From contig DCMG01000076.1 in the NCBI GenBank assembly GCA_002321335.1, positions 2,255 through 26,118 of the forward strand: a DNA stretch of 23,864 nucleotides. Direction: 5' to 3'. Below are positions 7,067 through 16,403 of this stretch, in pieces. The position numbers and the translations under genes were made by a program. The notes below the pieces were generated by a model. It saw only the letters and a list, made by a program, of their open reading frames with translations, did not search any database and was not told the origin of the DNA. Position 1 is the first letter of the stretch; every line of letters begins with the position of its first letter. The stretch comes from Bacteroidales bacterium UBA1628. Lineage in GTDB: Bacteria > Bacteroidota > Bacteroidia > Bacteroidales > UBA932.

Positions 7067-7100
7067 CAAAGATATAAATATTTTCAAATACCTTGCAAGA
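7067..7100 (-). promoter_or_regulatory. Bacteroides-type promoter of the pspC-padR operon
   Basis: On the minus strand TCTTG (7100-7096) is followed after 21 nt by TATCTTTG (7074-7067), an exact TAnnTTTG -7 box. The -33 box matches only at TTG. Transcription would begin near 7060, about 80 nt before the short pspC start at 6980. Confidence 0.65.
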
Positions 7101-7126
7101 CAAAGTACTAAAAATTTCCAAGAATG

Positions 7127-7146
7127 TTCAGAAATATACTTCTGAA
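7127..7146. repeat. Perfect dyad TTCAGAA-N6-TTCTGAA
   Basis: TTCAGAA (7127-7133) and TTCTGAA (7140-7146) form a perfect 7-bp dyad with a 6-nt spacer, about 27 nt upstream of the -33 box of the pspC-padR promoter and 63 nt past the stop of the sensor-regulator. It could be an operator for that promoter or a weak 3' hairpin of the regulator mRNA; no strong T-run follows it on the minus strand, so a terminator is less likely. Confidence 0.4.
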
Positions 7147-7208
7147 ACCGTGGGCAGAGACTGTTTTGCTTGATTTGTCCTTAACTTGGAACGCCCTACC
7201 TGACAACT

Positions 7209-9704
7209 TTAAGTTCTGTCCGCCAGAATATTTTCAAACGAAATCGAGTATTCTTCCACGTAGTCTTTTTTGTACTTGGTGATAAAGGTTTGGTAAAGAC
7301 GCCCGGCCTTCTCTTCCTCTCCCAATGCCATCAATGCGCGGACCGAATATGCCAGAGCCTCGTCATCCAGTGGATCGAGACCGAACAATATATCGCCGCA
7401 CAAAACCGTGTTCTCATACTGTTTAAGAGAGAAACGACGGGAAAGCTCGACCGTCACGACGGATTTGACAAGACGCTCTGTCTCCCCGCGCATCTTGTCG
7501 AACATAGAGTCGGTTTCATTTCTGAGAAATTTGCCTCTGGCCACAATGGCCAGCAACGAATCCATATCCGGCGAACCGGAATCAAGCATACGAAGAAATT
7601 CAAGGTAGTCACAATTGAACGCAGGTGTCATCTCAAAATTGAACTTCCCGTTCTCATAGACCATACGGATTCCGTCAAGACCGCCAAGGAACTTTCTGAG
7701 ATTGTTGGCGGTCACTCCCCTGATGTTCTTGGCCTTGTCTTCGTCCTTGTCAGGCCAAAGAAGTCCGCTGATTTTCTTGGATGAAGCCCCGCCGTCATCC
7801 AGACTGTTGAGCACAATCAGAAACATCTGACGGATTTTCGAGGTGAAACGGGGAGTAATGTCCTTTCCATCCCGGTCAATGACCGTCAGGTCGCCGAAAA
7901 GATAGATGGAGTCTGGCTTGTCATCGTTCGACTTGATGAAGGAAGGAACCTTAGCGGAACGAGAACGTCTTCTTCTGGCAGAGACCGAAAAGAATATTTT
8001 AGCCAAGGCGACAACCAGAATCGAAACGACGACAAGAATCGTCAGCAGAATCCTTTGACGCATTCTGGACACGACAGTGGAAACCACCTGGGTTCCAGGA
8101 GGATAAGAGATAAGATATGTTGTGACGGAAGAGGTCATATCGTCAGGAGATTCCTCGACCAAGGCCACCATCACCCCCAAGTCACGGTCAAAATACAGGT
8201 TGGCGTTGGAGGTGATTTTGTCCGAATTTATCGGAATCGGATCGCCAAGGGTCTCATATTCACCGGTTTCTAGAGAGAAACGGTAAAGTTTCAATTCCGA
8301 GAACGTCTCATATTCAGGATAGCAAAGCGTGTAGAAAGAATCTCCATCCACCACCATTCCACGCACCGCCACACAGTTGTCCCCCTTCCAGTCCGCGGTC
8401 CAGACCCTCCGAGAGCTTCTGTCACGGGGATCAACCTCGAAAAGGTCATAGGAATATTCCCTTCCGACAATCTGGTCACCGCTCTCGTTGCCCATCCCAC
8501 CGAATATCAGCAGCTTGGCGTTTGCCTCATCATATCCCATCGAGCAGAAGAAGCGCGGGTATATCACATCGCCCTTTTCTATGTTCCAACTTGACCAAGA
8601 ACAATCAGAAAGATCAAAGTCATAGAAAGACCCGTTATAGCGACGATTGCCATAGCCGCCGAAAATGGTAAATCTATTCTGATCTTCGTCAAACCATTGC
8701 GAATGATGATGCATCTGCATGTCAAGCGGTTCGGATGAGAGGACTTCCCATAGAAGCGTGGAAGGATCCAACCTTGCGACCGTAGGCAAACCTTTGTTCA
8801 TGTCATCATCATAATATACCTGATAAGCATAGATTGATCCATCCTCAGGATTGATGAACGAAGTGGCACAGGCGTTAATTACCGGGCAATGGTTGACAGT
8901 CCGGCAAGCGGAAAGACGTTCTGTGGCAAGGTCCAGGAAAAGCAGGGAGTCACGGTTGAACATATACACGCCATGACGCTTCCGGTCAAAACCTGCGCAC
9001 AGCATCTGTTGGGACCGCTTTGCTGAAACTTTCCTGAAGTGGTAGGTATCATTCAGAAGCCAAGACGGATTGACAGTCTTGCCTCGGAGATACCATCGTG
9101 AACTTCTCGCGACATCACCGGAATCCTCATCCAACGGAAAATAAACCGTGTCACCATCGAAAGAGATGGCAAGATCGCTGATCGCAAAAGAAGGCACGTC
9201 AATCAGATATTCGCTTTTCCCGAACCAGATGGTCGGTCTTATTGTGCCGGGAAGGTCCACTTCACCTGTGGCCTGCCAATTGTCACCGACACTCAGAGCA
9301 GCCGAATCATTGTCAGAATCAAAGACAAGAGAGATGTCCACCCACTCCTTGGAAATCGAGACTTGAGATTTCGGTATGTCAAGCTGGACGATGAAGCGCT
9401 TACCTTCCAGAATCAATTTGAAAAGGTACGAGTCAGGAGTCTCCTCATAGAAGAAATTCAGGATCGGAGAATCGTCCCCCCGGCCTGACTTCATTCTGAA
9501 AACATAGCCGTCCGAGGCTCCAGGAAGAGCCTTGAATCCGAACGAAAGACCGAGTGTCCTCCGGCAGCTTCCGAATAATCCAGGATTGATCCGGAATGAG
9601 GTTCTGTTGTCGATCTGGCGGTCATGGCCAAAGAATCCCAAGCCTTGCGAGAAGCCAGGAAGCGAAAGGAGAAGCAGCAAAAGCGAAACGGCCAAACGAT
9701 GCAT
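7209..9704 (-). CDS. Transmembrane LamG/kelch sensor fused to a SARP-type regulator
   Basis: The 831-residue protein has, in order: a signal peptide (1-20); a LamG/concanavalin-like beta sandwich (about 35-205, with WVDISLVFDSDND); a kelch/galactose-oxidase-like propeller (about 230-530, with FTIFGGYGN near 343 and LLIFGGMGN near 398); one membrane helix (about 553-572) followed by the basic ARRRRSRSAK; a winged-helix DNA-binding domain of OmpR/SARP type (about 600-705, with KKISGLLWPDKDEDKAKN and GVTANNLRKFLGGL); and a BTAD helical domain (about 710-825, with GDILFGLDPLDDEALAY and RALMALGEEEKAGRLY). The topology puts the sensor in the periplasm and the DNA-binding part in the cytoplasm. It is divergent from the mannan operon, so it most likely senses a mannan breakdown product and activates that operon. 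No histidine kinase, receiver or sigma factor is present. Ligand and operator are inferred. Confidence 0.85.
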   Translation of the reverse strand: MHRLAVSLLLLLLSLPGFSQGLGFFGHDRQIDNRTSFRINPGLFGSCRRTLGLSFGFKALPGASDGYVFRMKSGRGDDSPILNFFYEETPDSYLFKLILEGKRFIVQLDIPKSQVSISKEWVDISLVFDSDNDSAALSVGDNWQATGEVDLPGTIRPTIWFGKSEYLIDVPSFAISDLAISFDGDTVYFPLDEDSGDVARSSRWYLRGKTVNPSWLLNDTYHFRKVSAKRSQQMLCAGFDRKRHGVYMFNRDSLLFLDLATERLSACRTVNHCPVINACATSFINPEDGSIYAYQVYYDDDMNKGLPTVARLDPSTLLWEVLSSEPLDMQMHHHSQWFDEDQNRFTIFGGYGNRRYNGSFYDFDLSDCSWSSWNIEKGDVIYPRFFCSMGYDEANAKLLIFGGMGNESGDQIVGREYSYDLFEVDPRDRSSRRVWTADWKGDNCVAVRGMVVDGDSFYTLCYPEYETFSELKLYRFSLETGEYETLGDPIPINSDKITSNANLYFDRDLGVMVALVEESPDDMTSSVTTYLISYPPGTQVVSTVVSRMRQRILLTILVVVSILVVALAKIFFSVSARRRRSRSAKVPSFIKSNDDKPDSIYLFGDLTVIDRDGKDITPRFTSKIRQMFLIVLNSLDDGGASSKKISGLLWPDKDEDKAKNIRGVTANNLRKFLGGLDGIRMVYENGKFNFEMTPAFNCDYLEFLRMLDSGSPDMDSLLAIVARGKFLRNETDSMFDKMRGETERLVKSVVTVELSRRFSLKQYENTVLCGDILFGLDPLDDEALAYSVRALMALGEEEKAGRLYQTFITKYKKDYVEEYSISFENILADRT

Positions 9705-9747
9705 TATGACTGATGAATTTTTGTAAAATTATCAAAAAAACGTGAAA

Positions 9748-9798
9748 TTAACCTAAAATTCCTTATGATTTAATCTTAATTTAACCCAAAAGTTAACC
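9748..9798. promoter_or_regulatory. Phased TTAAYC direct repeats, candidate regulator operator
   Basis: In the 166-nt divergent gap TTAACC occurs at 9748-9753, 9781-9786 and 9793-9798, and TTAATC at 9770-9775, all in one orientation. Start-to-start steps are 22, 11 and 12 nt, close to whole helical turns. SARP/OmpR-type regulators typically bind direct repeats on about an 11-nt period. The site ends 72 nt before the first PUL start codon. The gap is A+T-rich, so chance is a real alternative. No convincing TTTG/TAnnTTTG promoter was found for the operon, as expected for an activator-dependent one. Confidence 0.4.
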
Positions 9799-9870
9799 TC
9801 AGGACACTTAATTTGCAAAACGTTACAAAGAAGAAACCGCTAAGAAATCAATCAATAATACACTAACGGA

Positions 9871-11763
9871 ATGAAAACACTAAAAACTATCGGCGCTATG
9901 GCGCTGGCCGCCGTCTTGATGGGAACGGCGTTCACATCCTGCAAGAAGGATGACAACAAGGAACCGGAATTCGAGACAGGAATAGTCTCCGGTACCGTAA
10001 CCAGTGATGTAGGGTCTCCTATAGCTGACGTGACCGTAGAAATCGCTGACATTAACAAGACAGCGACAACCGACGCCTTCGGATCCTACAAGATCGACGG
10101 TGTGACAATCACCAAACACTCCGTAACCTTCAAGAAAGACGGATTCGCTGACGCGTCTGTGTCAATCACAGAAAAGTCTTTCGTTGACAAGGCCGCCAAA
10201 AACGTGGACGCGATAATGGCTGTGGCCTGCGCGTCAATCAAAGGCACGACCGTTGACGCAAAGAACGGAAACGCCCCGCTCGCCGGAGTCACAATTTCAC
10301 TCAATGGAGCGAAAAACATCGAGACTGGCGCTGACGGAACGTTCAACTTCGACAATCTGACGATCGATGATTACACCCTGACCTTCACGAAGGCCGGTTG
10401 CGTCACCGTCGAGAAGAAAGTCGAGAAGGCTTCCTTCACGGGAGACTTCATCGTTGATCTCGGCGAGGTTCTGATGGGAAGCAAGGAACTTCTCAGAGGC
10501 CTTACGCTTGAGCAGATCGCGGCCACAGCGAACACTTTCTATTATAATGAATATAGGGGTGGAAAGAACGGTGACGACTACCCTCACTTCGACTGGTCTA
10601 CAGACTTCCTCTACACAACCACAAGTTTCTACGGATGGTACGAAGAGCAAAACGAAGGCACGGCAATCCAAATCAGGAACCGCGAAGAAGACGGAGATTG
10701 GAACAACCCAGCCGACCTTGACGTGTTCGACTCTTACATCTACGGAAAGAAATCCATCACGGCGGACAACTGTAAGATGTACCTCAAGGTACGTACCCAC
10801 GGAGCGGATGATGCCGATCCTACCAACTTCGGAGTTATGGTGATAGACCCTACAGCCGCCGATCCCGAGGCTGTCAGAATCGGTGACATCCGGAAATATG
10901 GCAACGACGCTTACACAACAGGGAACAGCAGTGACCGTCCTGACTTTGAATTCGACCTCACTCCATACATCGGGAAAGAGATCTACTTCGCCATCGGTAC
11001 CTACAGGGTACGCACCGGTGACTATTGGAAGCAGCTCGTCCTCCGTCGCATCGTGTTCGCCAAGGAGTGCCCTTCCGACTGGGGCTGGTGCCCTGGCGAG
11101 GAGGTGCAGGGACTCGGAACCAACTGGAAGATGACCAAGGAAATGGTTCGCTCAACAATGCCTGTAACGGAGATCGATACATTCAATGGAATATCAAATG
11201 TCGGCCCACAGGACATCGACGGACCGGAGAAATACCGTGACGCCTACCAGACCTGGAGAGAGCAGAATCATTTCGCCGCCTACTGGGCCTGCATGCCGAT
11301 CCACAAGGACAACGAGCCGTTCGCTGGTGAGGGATTCGTCATCAAAACCGATGGAGGCAGCGCTGCTGTGACACTTGACGAGCCGCAGTCATATTTCTAC
11401 GCCAAACTTCCGGTCAATGCGAAGAAGACCCTCTTCATCAAGGCACGCAACTTCAACACCGAGCACCCAACCTACTTCAAGGTGGCCGCCATCACCGAAG
11501 ACTGCGCTGTCTCATTCCTTGAGCCGAAGGTCCACACAGTCGGTAACGGTCACGAGGCCAACTTCGCGGAGTCAGCCGGCAACGGAGCCTGGAAGTTCAT
11601 CAACGAGGGAGGCGGCAAGGACGAGCCGGAGCTCTACGCCAACTTTGAATATGACCTCTCAGCCTACAGCGGAAAGAACGTTGTGATAGCCCTCGCAGTG
11701 TTCAAGGGAGACAAGAACGACGACGAGAACAAGATGGCCATCCACTCTATCGGTCTGAAATAA
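9871..11763 (+). CDS. Surface lipoprotein with two carboxypeptidase-regulatory-like domains
   Basis: The 630-residue product has a lipoprotein signal (AFTSC, Cys24) followed by KKDDNKE, an acidic stretch of the kind linked to surface export in Bacteroidota. Two carboxypeptidase-regulatory-like beta sandwiches follow (about 38-115, VSGTVTSDVGSPIADVTV; and 117-195, IKGTTVDAKNGNAPLAGVTI). The rest holds two modules that look like repeats of each other (about 300-396 and 515-630): each has a KMYLKVR/KTLFIKAR strand and ends with FDLTPYIGKEIYFAIGTY or YDLSAYSGKNVVIALAVF. No catalytic motif was recognised. As the first gene of a mannan locus it is probably a glycan-binding protein, but this is inference and the C-terminal half matches no family I can name. 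It overlaps the GH76 start by one base (TAATG). Confidence 0.8.
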   Translation: MKTLKTIGAMALAAVLMGTAFTSCKKDDNKEPEFETGIVSGTVTSDVGSPIADVTVEIADINKTATTDAFGSYKIDGVTITKHSVTFKKDGFADASVSITEKSFVDKAAKNVDAIMAVACASIKGTTVDAKNGNAPLAGVTISLNGAKNIETGADGTFNFDNLTIDDYTLTFTKAGCVTVEKKVEKASFTGDFIVDLGEVLMGSKELLRGLTLEQIAATANTFYYNEYRGGKNGDDYPHFDWSTDFLYTTTSFYGWYEEQNEGTAIQIRNREEDGDWNNPADLDVFDSYIYGKKSITADNCKMYLKVRTHGADDADPTNFGVMVIDPTAADPEAVRIGDIRKYGNDAYTTGNSSDRPDFEFDLTPYIGKEIYFAIGTYRVRTGDYWKQLVLRRIVFAKECPSDWGWCPGEEVQGLGTNWKMTKEMVRSTMPVTEIDTFNGISNVGPQDIDGPEKYRDAYQTWREQNHFAAYWACMPIHKDNEPFAGEGFVIKTDGGSAAVTLDEPQSYFYAKLPVNAKKTLFIKARNFNTEHPTYFKVAAITEDCAVSFLEPKVHTVGNGHEANFAESAGNGAWKFINEGGGKDEPELYANFEYDLSAYSGKNVVIALAVFKGDKNDDENKMAIHSIGLK

Positions 11764-13226
11764 TGAGAGAAACTTTGATGGTTGTGCTGCTGGTCCTTGC
11801 GATCGGCGGCACAGCCTGTTCACATAACACGAAAGACCCTGAGCCTGTTCCGGAGCCACCGGTGCAGGAAACGAACCTTGACAAGGCTGAGGAAAACCTC
11901 AAACGCTCACTGACACTGACGCAGGCAGCCTTGGAGCACTGCTTCAAGGGTAACTCGATGCTGATGATGCGCTACTACTACCCGTTCGCCGGAGTGACTT
12001 CACTAGAAAAGGCCAGCGTGTGGATGTACACATCGTCATTCGAGGCGGTCAACGCCCTCCTTTCCGGGATGGAGGAACTGAAAGAGGCGGGGAGACCGAA
12101 TCTCTACAACGCCAACAGCGAGGAACTCAAGAGCACTCTCGGAAAACTTTTCGAGGGTCTGGACTGGTACAAAGGCACTTACACTCTCACGTCATACACC
12201 CAGACAAAGGAGTGGTCGGTCTATGGAGTCAACAGGGGCAACAGTCCCGGCACCGCAAAGGTCGAGGGCGTGGAGAATGTCTATGACGATCAGGAATGGC
12301 TTGTCAGGGAACTGCTCAACGCCTACCGTCTCACCGGAGAGTCCCGTTACCTCGAAAAAGCCGAGTATCTTGCTGAATATGTCCTCGACGGATGGGACTG
12401 CACTCTGAAAAGCGATGGAACCGAACACGGAGGAATCACCTGGGGTCCAGGCTACTACACCAAGCATTCGTGCAGCAACGGGCCGTTTGTCAGTCCGCTT
12501 GTCTGGCTGAGCGAGATATATTCAGGAAAAAACGCCAAGATCACGCACCGGTACATCGGTGCCATGAAACAGCGCCTGACCGAGGAGATGGACAAGAGCG
12601 AGTACTATCTGATGTTCGCGAAGAAGGTCTATGCTTTCCAGAGGAACAACCTGTTCAGGAAAACCGCCGGAGTGTATTACGACATGCTCGGGGCTAAAGG
12701 ATCATCCCTTAGCGAATCAGGAATAGCCTACGAGACAGTCGGAGGAGTGCGCTACAGGGCCAACAACCAGGAAGAGGGACCGACAGGGACGGCATATTCA
12801 TACAACTCAGGCACAATGCTTTCCGGAGCGGCCGACCTCTACAGGGTGACTGGCGACAAGGAATACCTCAACGACATGACGAACCTGTCCAATTCCGCGC
12901 TGGTCTATTTCGCGAAGAAATCCGCAACCGTGGAAGACTGCTACGACTACGACGTCACCGGGTTCAACAACTGGTTCAACGGAGTCCTCTTGAGGGGATG
13001 GGTGGATGTCTCGGCGCATTATTCCAACGTCTCCCTGAACATCACCACGTTCCAAAACAATCTGGACTACGGCTACTCGAACTACCTTCACGACGGATTC
13101 CTGCCTCCGAGCCTTCTGTACGGCTGGAACACGGACAACACCAAGAACAAAGTAGAGGGGATGTTCGCTTTCGCGTTCGCCGCGGAATACGCCGAGATCG
13201 CAAGATGGCTTATCAGTACAAAATAA
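11763..13226 (+). CDS. GH76 endo-alpha-1,6-mannanase lipoprotein
   Basis: The 487-residue protein is a glycoside hydrolase family 76 member, enzymes that cut the alpha-1,6-mannan backbone of fungal mannoprotein with retention. The signal peptide ends at the lipobox GGTAC (Cys19), so it is membrane-anchored, probably at the cell surface. The (alpha/alpha)6 barrel carries the catalytic motif NVYDDQEWL with the Asp pair 175-176 (nucleophile and acid/base in the family), followed by LLNAYRLTGESRYLEKAEYLAEYVLDGWD and HGGITWGPG. The sequence is somewhat divergent after the Asp pair, where many members have YDDxxWW, but both Asp residues are present. It starts on the last base of the preceding stop and precedes susC by 16 nt, so it lies in the same transcript. 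Confidence 0.9.
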   Translation: MRETLMVVLLVLAIGGTACSHNTKDPEPVPEPPVQETNLDKAEENLKRSLTLTQAALEHCFKGNSMLMMRYYYPFAGVTSLEKASVWMYTSSFEAVNALLSGMEELKEAGRPNLYNANSEELKSTLGKLFEGLDWYKGTYTLTSYTQTKEWSVYGVNRGNSPGTAKVEGVENVYDDQEWLVRELLNAYRLTGESRYLEKAEYLAEYVLDGWDCTLKSDGTEHGGITWGPGYYTKHSCSNGPFVSPLVWLSEIYSGKNAKITHRYIGAMKQRLTEEMDKSEYYLMFAKKVYAFQRNNLFRKTAGVYYDMLGAKGSSLSESGIAYETVGGVRYRANNQEEGPTGTAYSYNSGTMLSGAADLYRVTGDKEYLNDMTNLSNSALVYFAKKSATVEDCYDYDVTGFNNWFNGVLLRGWVDVSAHYSNVSLNITTFQNNLDYGYSNYLHDGFLPPSLLYGWNTDNTKNKVEGMFAFAFAAEYAEIARWLISTK

Positions 13227-13242
13227 ACACTAACAATAGATT

Positions 13243-16200
13243 ATGGCAAAAAGAACATATCTGGCTCTTCTGCTGTTGTTCATCGCTTCATTCTGTCTGA
13301 ACGCACAGAACCGGATCACAATCACGGGAACCGTCCGAGACGCACAGGGGCAACCTGTCATCGGAGCCAATGTGATGATCAAAGGCTCCACGACCGGAGC
13401 TGCCACGGATCTGGACGGAAAATATTCGCTGTCAGTTCCGGACAACGCACAGGTGGAATATTCATGCATCGGCTACACGACCGTGGTGGAGAAAGTCGGA
13501 GGCAGGAAAGAGATCAACATCGTCCTGAAAGACGACAACACCTACCTTGAGAGCGTGGTCATCGTGGGTTACGGGACCCAGAAGAAAGGCTCAATCACCG
13601 GCTCAATCTCAGGAGTCAGCGGTGAGAACATGCTCCACACCAAGTCCGAGAACCCGCAGAACATGCTTACCGGAAGGGTCGCCGGAGTGCGTGTCTGGCA
13701 GAAGAGCGCGGAGCCGGGAACCTACAGCAACAGTTTCGATGTCAGAGGTTTGGGAACGCCACTCGTCGTGATTGACGATGTGCCCCGCTCCATCGAGGAC
13801 TTCCAGAGACTCAACCCTAACGACATCGAGAACGTGTCAGTCCTCAAGGACGCCTCGGCCGCGATCTACGGAGTCAGGGGCGGTAACGGAGTCGTGCTAG
13901 TGACCACGAAATCCGGAACCAAAGGCAAAGCGAAGGTCAACTACAACGGTTCCTACACTTTCCAGTTCCCGTCCACGATGCCTAAACTGGCCGGAGCCGT
14001 GGACGCAATGACCCTCTACAACGAGATGACGATGAACAAGGCGGACGGAAGCGGATCCAGAGTCTATCTGGAAGCGGATATGGAGCCTTACATCAACGGC
14101 ACGAAGAAGGCCGCCGACTGGAACTCGCTCGTGTTCTCGGACTGGTCGCCTCAGACCCAGCACGATGTCAGCATCTCCGGAGGCAGCGACAAGTACCAGT
14201 ACTATGTGAGCATGGGTTACCTGTTCCAGGAAGGGTTCTTCCGCAGCAGGGACCTCAACTATTCAAAGTACAACCTTCGCTCGAACATCAACGCCGAGAT
14301 CGCCAAGGGGTTGGACTTGAACTTCAGCGTCAGCGCCTTGGCTGACGATCGCCGCACACCGGACTCCGACGCTGTCACATTGATCAGGAACCTCTGGAAG
14401 CAGGGTGTGCTGTTCCCGGCCTACGTCGATGAGGAGCAGACGATGCTGAACTACGACGGACTTGACCTTGAGCAGAACACCGTCGCGATGATGACGGCAG
14501 ACATCTCCGGCTACAAGAAATACCGCCAGAAGCAATTCCAGACCTCCGCGTCTCTTGAATATGACTTCGGCACCCTCACGGACATCCTGCAAGGTCTGAC
14601 CCTCAAGGGTTTGGCCAGCTACGACTACCGCTTCGACGACAACGAGATGTTCCGTAAGTCATATTCCCTCTACGCAAAGAACAGCCTGACCGGGGAATAT
14701 GTCTCCAAAGAGTTCGCCGACCATTCCGACAGGCTCACGCGCGAGCATTATTCCAAGCAGCAGGTTCTCGGCCAGATTCTCCTGAACTACAACAGGAAGT
14801 TCGCCGACCGCCACTCCGTCGGAGCGACATTCGGAGCCGAGGCGCAGCGCAGGAAAGGAGACAACTACTATCTCTATGGAGACCTGGCGTTCAGCACTCC
14901 GTACTTCACAGCCCTGAAAGACAACTCGGAATCGACTTTCGTCGGCATCAACACCGGTCTGGACGCATTCCACGACATCGAGTACAGGGCCCTCATCGGA
15001 AGGGTCAACTACTCGTTCGACGACCGTTATCTATTTGAGGGACAGTTCCGTTACGACGGTTCTTCGAAATTCGCACCGGGACACCAGTGGGGATTCTTCC
15101 CTTCGTTCTCGGCCGGCTGGAGGGTTTCCCAGGAACCTTGGTTCAAGAATATTCCATTCCTGTCCTTCATCAATCAGTTCAAGATCAGAGGCAGCTACGG
15201 CTCGCTCGGAGATGACAGCGGAATCAATTACGAATGGGTGTCCGGCTACACATACCCTGCGACATCGGGTGACGCGGAGAAAGGATATTACAGCAACTAC
15301 GCCCCTGGCTATCTGATCGACGGCTCGTTCATCTACGGCGTGGGCACATACCCGCTGCCTAACAAGAACATAACATGGCTCAGATCGAAGACCTTCAACA
15401 TCGGAGTGGATTTCGAGGCATGGAACGGCCTGCTGGGCATCACGGTGGACTATTTCGAGAGAAGAAGAAGCGGAATCTTCGCACAGAACTCCTCGTCACT
15501 TCCTACGGTTGTGGGAGCCTCCGCGCCGATCGAGAACATCAACTCGGACATGAACATGGGCCTTGAGTTGGAACTCAGCCACCGGAACAAGATCGGGGAC
15601 TTCTCCTATAATGTTAAAGGAATCGTGACCGTCACCCGTCAGAAGTACCTCGACGCACTCAACCAAGGGCCTTACGGCAACTCCTACGATAGATGGCGCA
15701 ACGACAACCTCACACACCGCTACCAAGGAATCCAGTTCGGTTACGAGAGTGCCGGGCGGTTCACCAGTTGGGAAGACATCTGGAATTACGACATCTACAA
15801 GGAGGGCAGCACGCTTCCTGGAGATTACAAATACCTTGACTGGAACGGAGACGGCGAGATCAACGGGCTGGACATGCACCCTTACGCTTTCGACCAGACT
15901 CCTTGGATGAACTACTCCCTGTCATTTGACGCGCAGTGGAGGAACTGGGATCTGAGCATCCTGTTCCAGGGCTCGGCGATGGGTTCCTACATGTACTCCG
16001 AACCGCTGTACTCAATCTGGGGCAGCAACGGAGGCGGTACCCTCGACCTGTTCCTCGACAGATGGCATCCGGAAGACCCTACCGCCGATCCTTACGACCA
16101 GAGCATCAAATGGATAAGCGGCGAGCACGCCTACACTGGCCACACACCGGACCAGAACTCCGAATTCAACCGTGTCAGCACGGCATATTTGAGACTAAAG

Positions 16201-16392
16201 AGCGTGGAACTGGGCTGGACTCTTCCGACGAAAGGCAAGACGAAGAACGCACTGCGCATTTTCGCCAATGCCTACAACATATTCACACTCACAGGAATCA
16301 AATATGTTGACCCGGAGCATCCGGATTCCGACTACGGCCGCATGTACCCGCTCAACAAGACCGTGACAATCGGACTTGACCTGAATTTCTAA
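13243..16392 (+). CDS. SusC-like TonB-dependent outer-membrane transporter
   Basis: The 1049-residue protein imports oligosaccharides across the outer membrane using TonB energy. A signal peptide (about 1-21, ending LNAQ) is followed by a carboxypeptidase-regulatory-like domain (about 26-100, GTVRDAQGQPVIGANVMIKG and DLDGKYSL), the TonB-box region LESVVIVGYGTQKKGSITGS (about 102-121), the plug domain (to about 225, with DVRGLGTPLVVIDDVPR and VLKDASAAIYGVRGGNGVV) and a long beta barrel ending in aromatic Phe (VTIGLDLNF), as outer-membrane barrels do. Length is normal for SusC proteins. It pairs with the SusD gene 11 nt downstream. The cargo is inferred from neighbours to be alpha-mannan fragments. 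Confidence 0.97.
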   Translation: MAKRTYLALLLLFIASFCLNAQNRITITGTVRDAQGQPVIGANVMIKGSTTGAATDLDGKYSLSVPDNAQVEYSCIGYTTVVEKVGGRKEINIVLKDDNTYLESVVIVGYGTQKKGSITGSISGVSGENMLHTKSENPQNMLTGRVAGVRVWQKSAEPGTYSNSFDVRGLGTPLVVIDDVPRSIEDFQRLNPNDIENVSVLKDASAAIYGVRGGNGVVLVTTKSGTKGKAKVNYNGSYTFQFPSTMPKLAGAVDAMTLYNEMTMNKADGSGSRVYLEADMEPYINGTKKAADWNSLVFSDWSPQTQHDVSISGGSDKYQYYVSMGYLFQEGFFRSRDLNYSKYNLRSNINAEIAKGLDLNFSVSALADDRRTPDSDAVTLIRNLWKQGVLFPAYVDEEQTMLNYDGLDLEQNTVAMMTADISGYKKYRQKQFQTSASLEYDFGTLTDILQGLTLKGLASYDYRFDDNEMFRKSYSLYAKNSLTGEYVSKEFADHSDRLTREHYSKQQVLGQILLNYNRKFADRHSVGATFGAEAQRRKGDNYYLYGDLAFSTPYFTALKDNSESTFVGINTGLDAFHDIEYRALIGRVNYSFDDRYLFEGQFRYDGSSKFAPGHQWGFFPSFSAGWRVSQEPWFKNIPFLSFINQFKIRGSYGSLGDDSGINYEWVSGYTYPATSGDAEKGYYSNYAPGYLIDGSFIYGVGTYPLPNKNITWLRSKTFNIGVDFEAWNGLLGITVDYFERRRSGIFAQNSSSLPTVVGASAPIENINSDMNMGLELELSHRNKIGDFSYNVKGIVTVTRQKYLDALNQGPYGNSYDRWRNDNLTHRYQGIQFGYESAGRFTSWEDIWNYDIYKEGSTLPGDYKYLDWNGDGEINGLDMHPYAFDQTPWMNYSLSFDAQWRNWDLSILFQGSAMGSYMYSEPLYSIWGSNGGGTLDLFLDRWHPEDPTADPYDQSIKWISGEHAYTGHTPDQNSEFNRVSTAYLRLKSVELGWTLPTKGKTKNALRIFANAYNIFTLTGIKYVDPEHPDSDYGRMYPLNKTVTIGLDLNF

Positions 16393-16403
16393 ATCTTGCA
16401 AGA

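Noticed and set aside
9808..9815. TTAATTTG as a -7 box of the mannan operon
   Set aside because: One base off the consensus and no -33 box at the proper distance; the region is A+T-rich, so chance matches are common.
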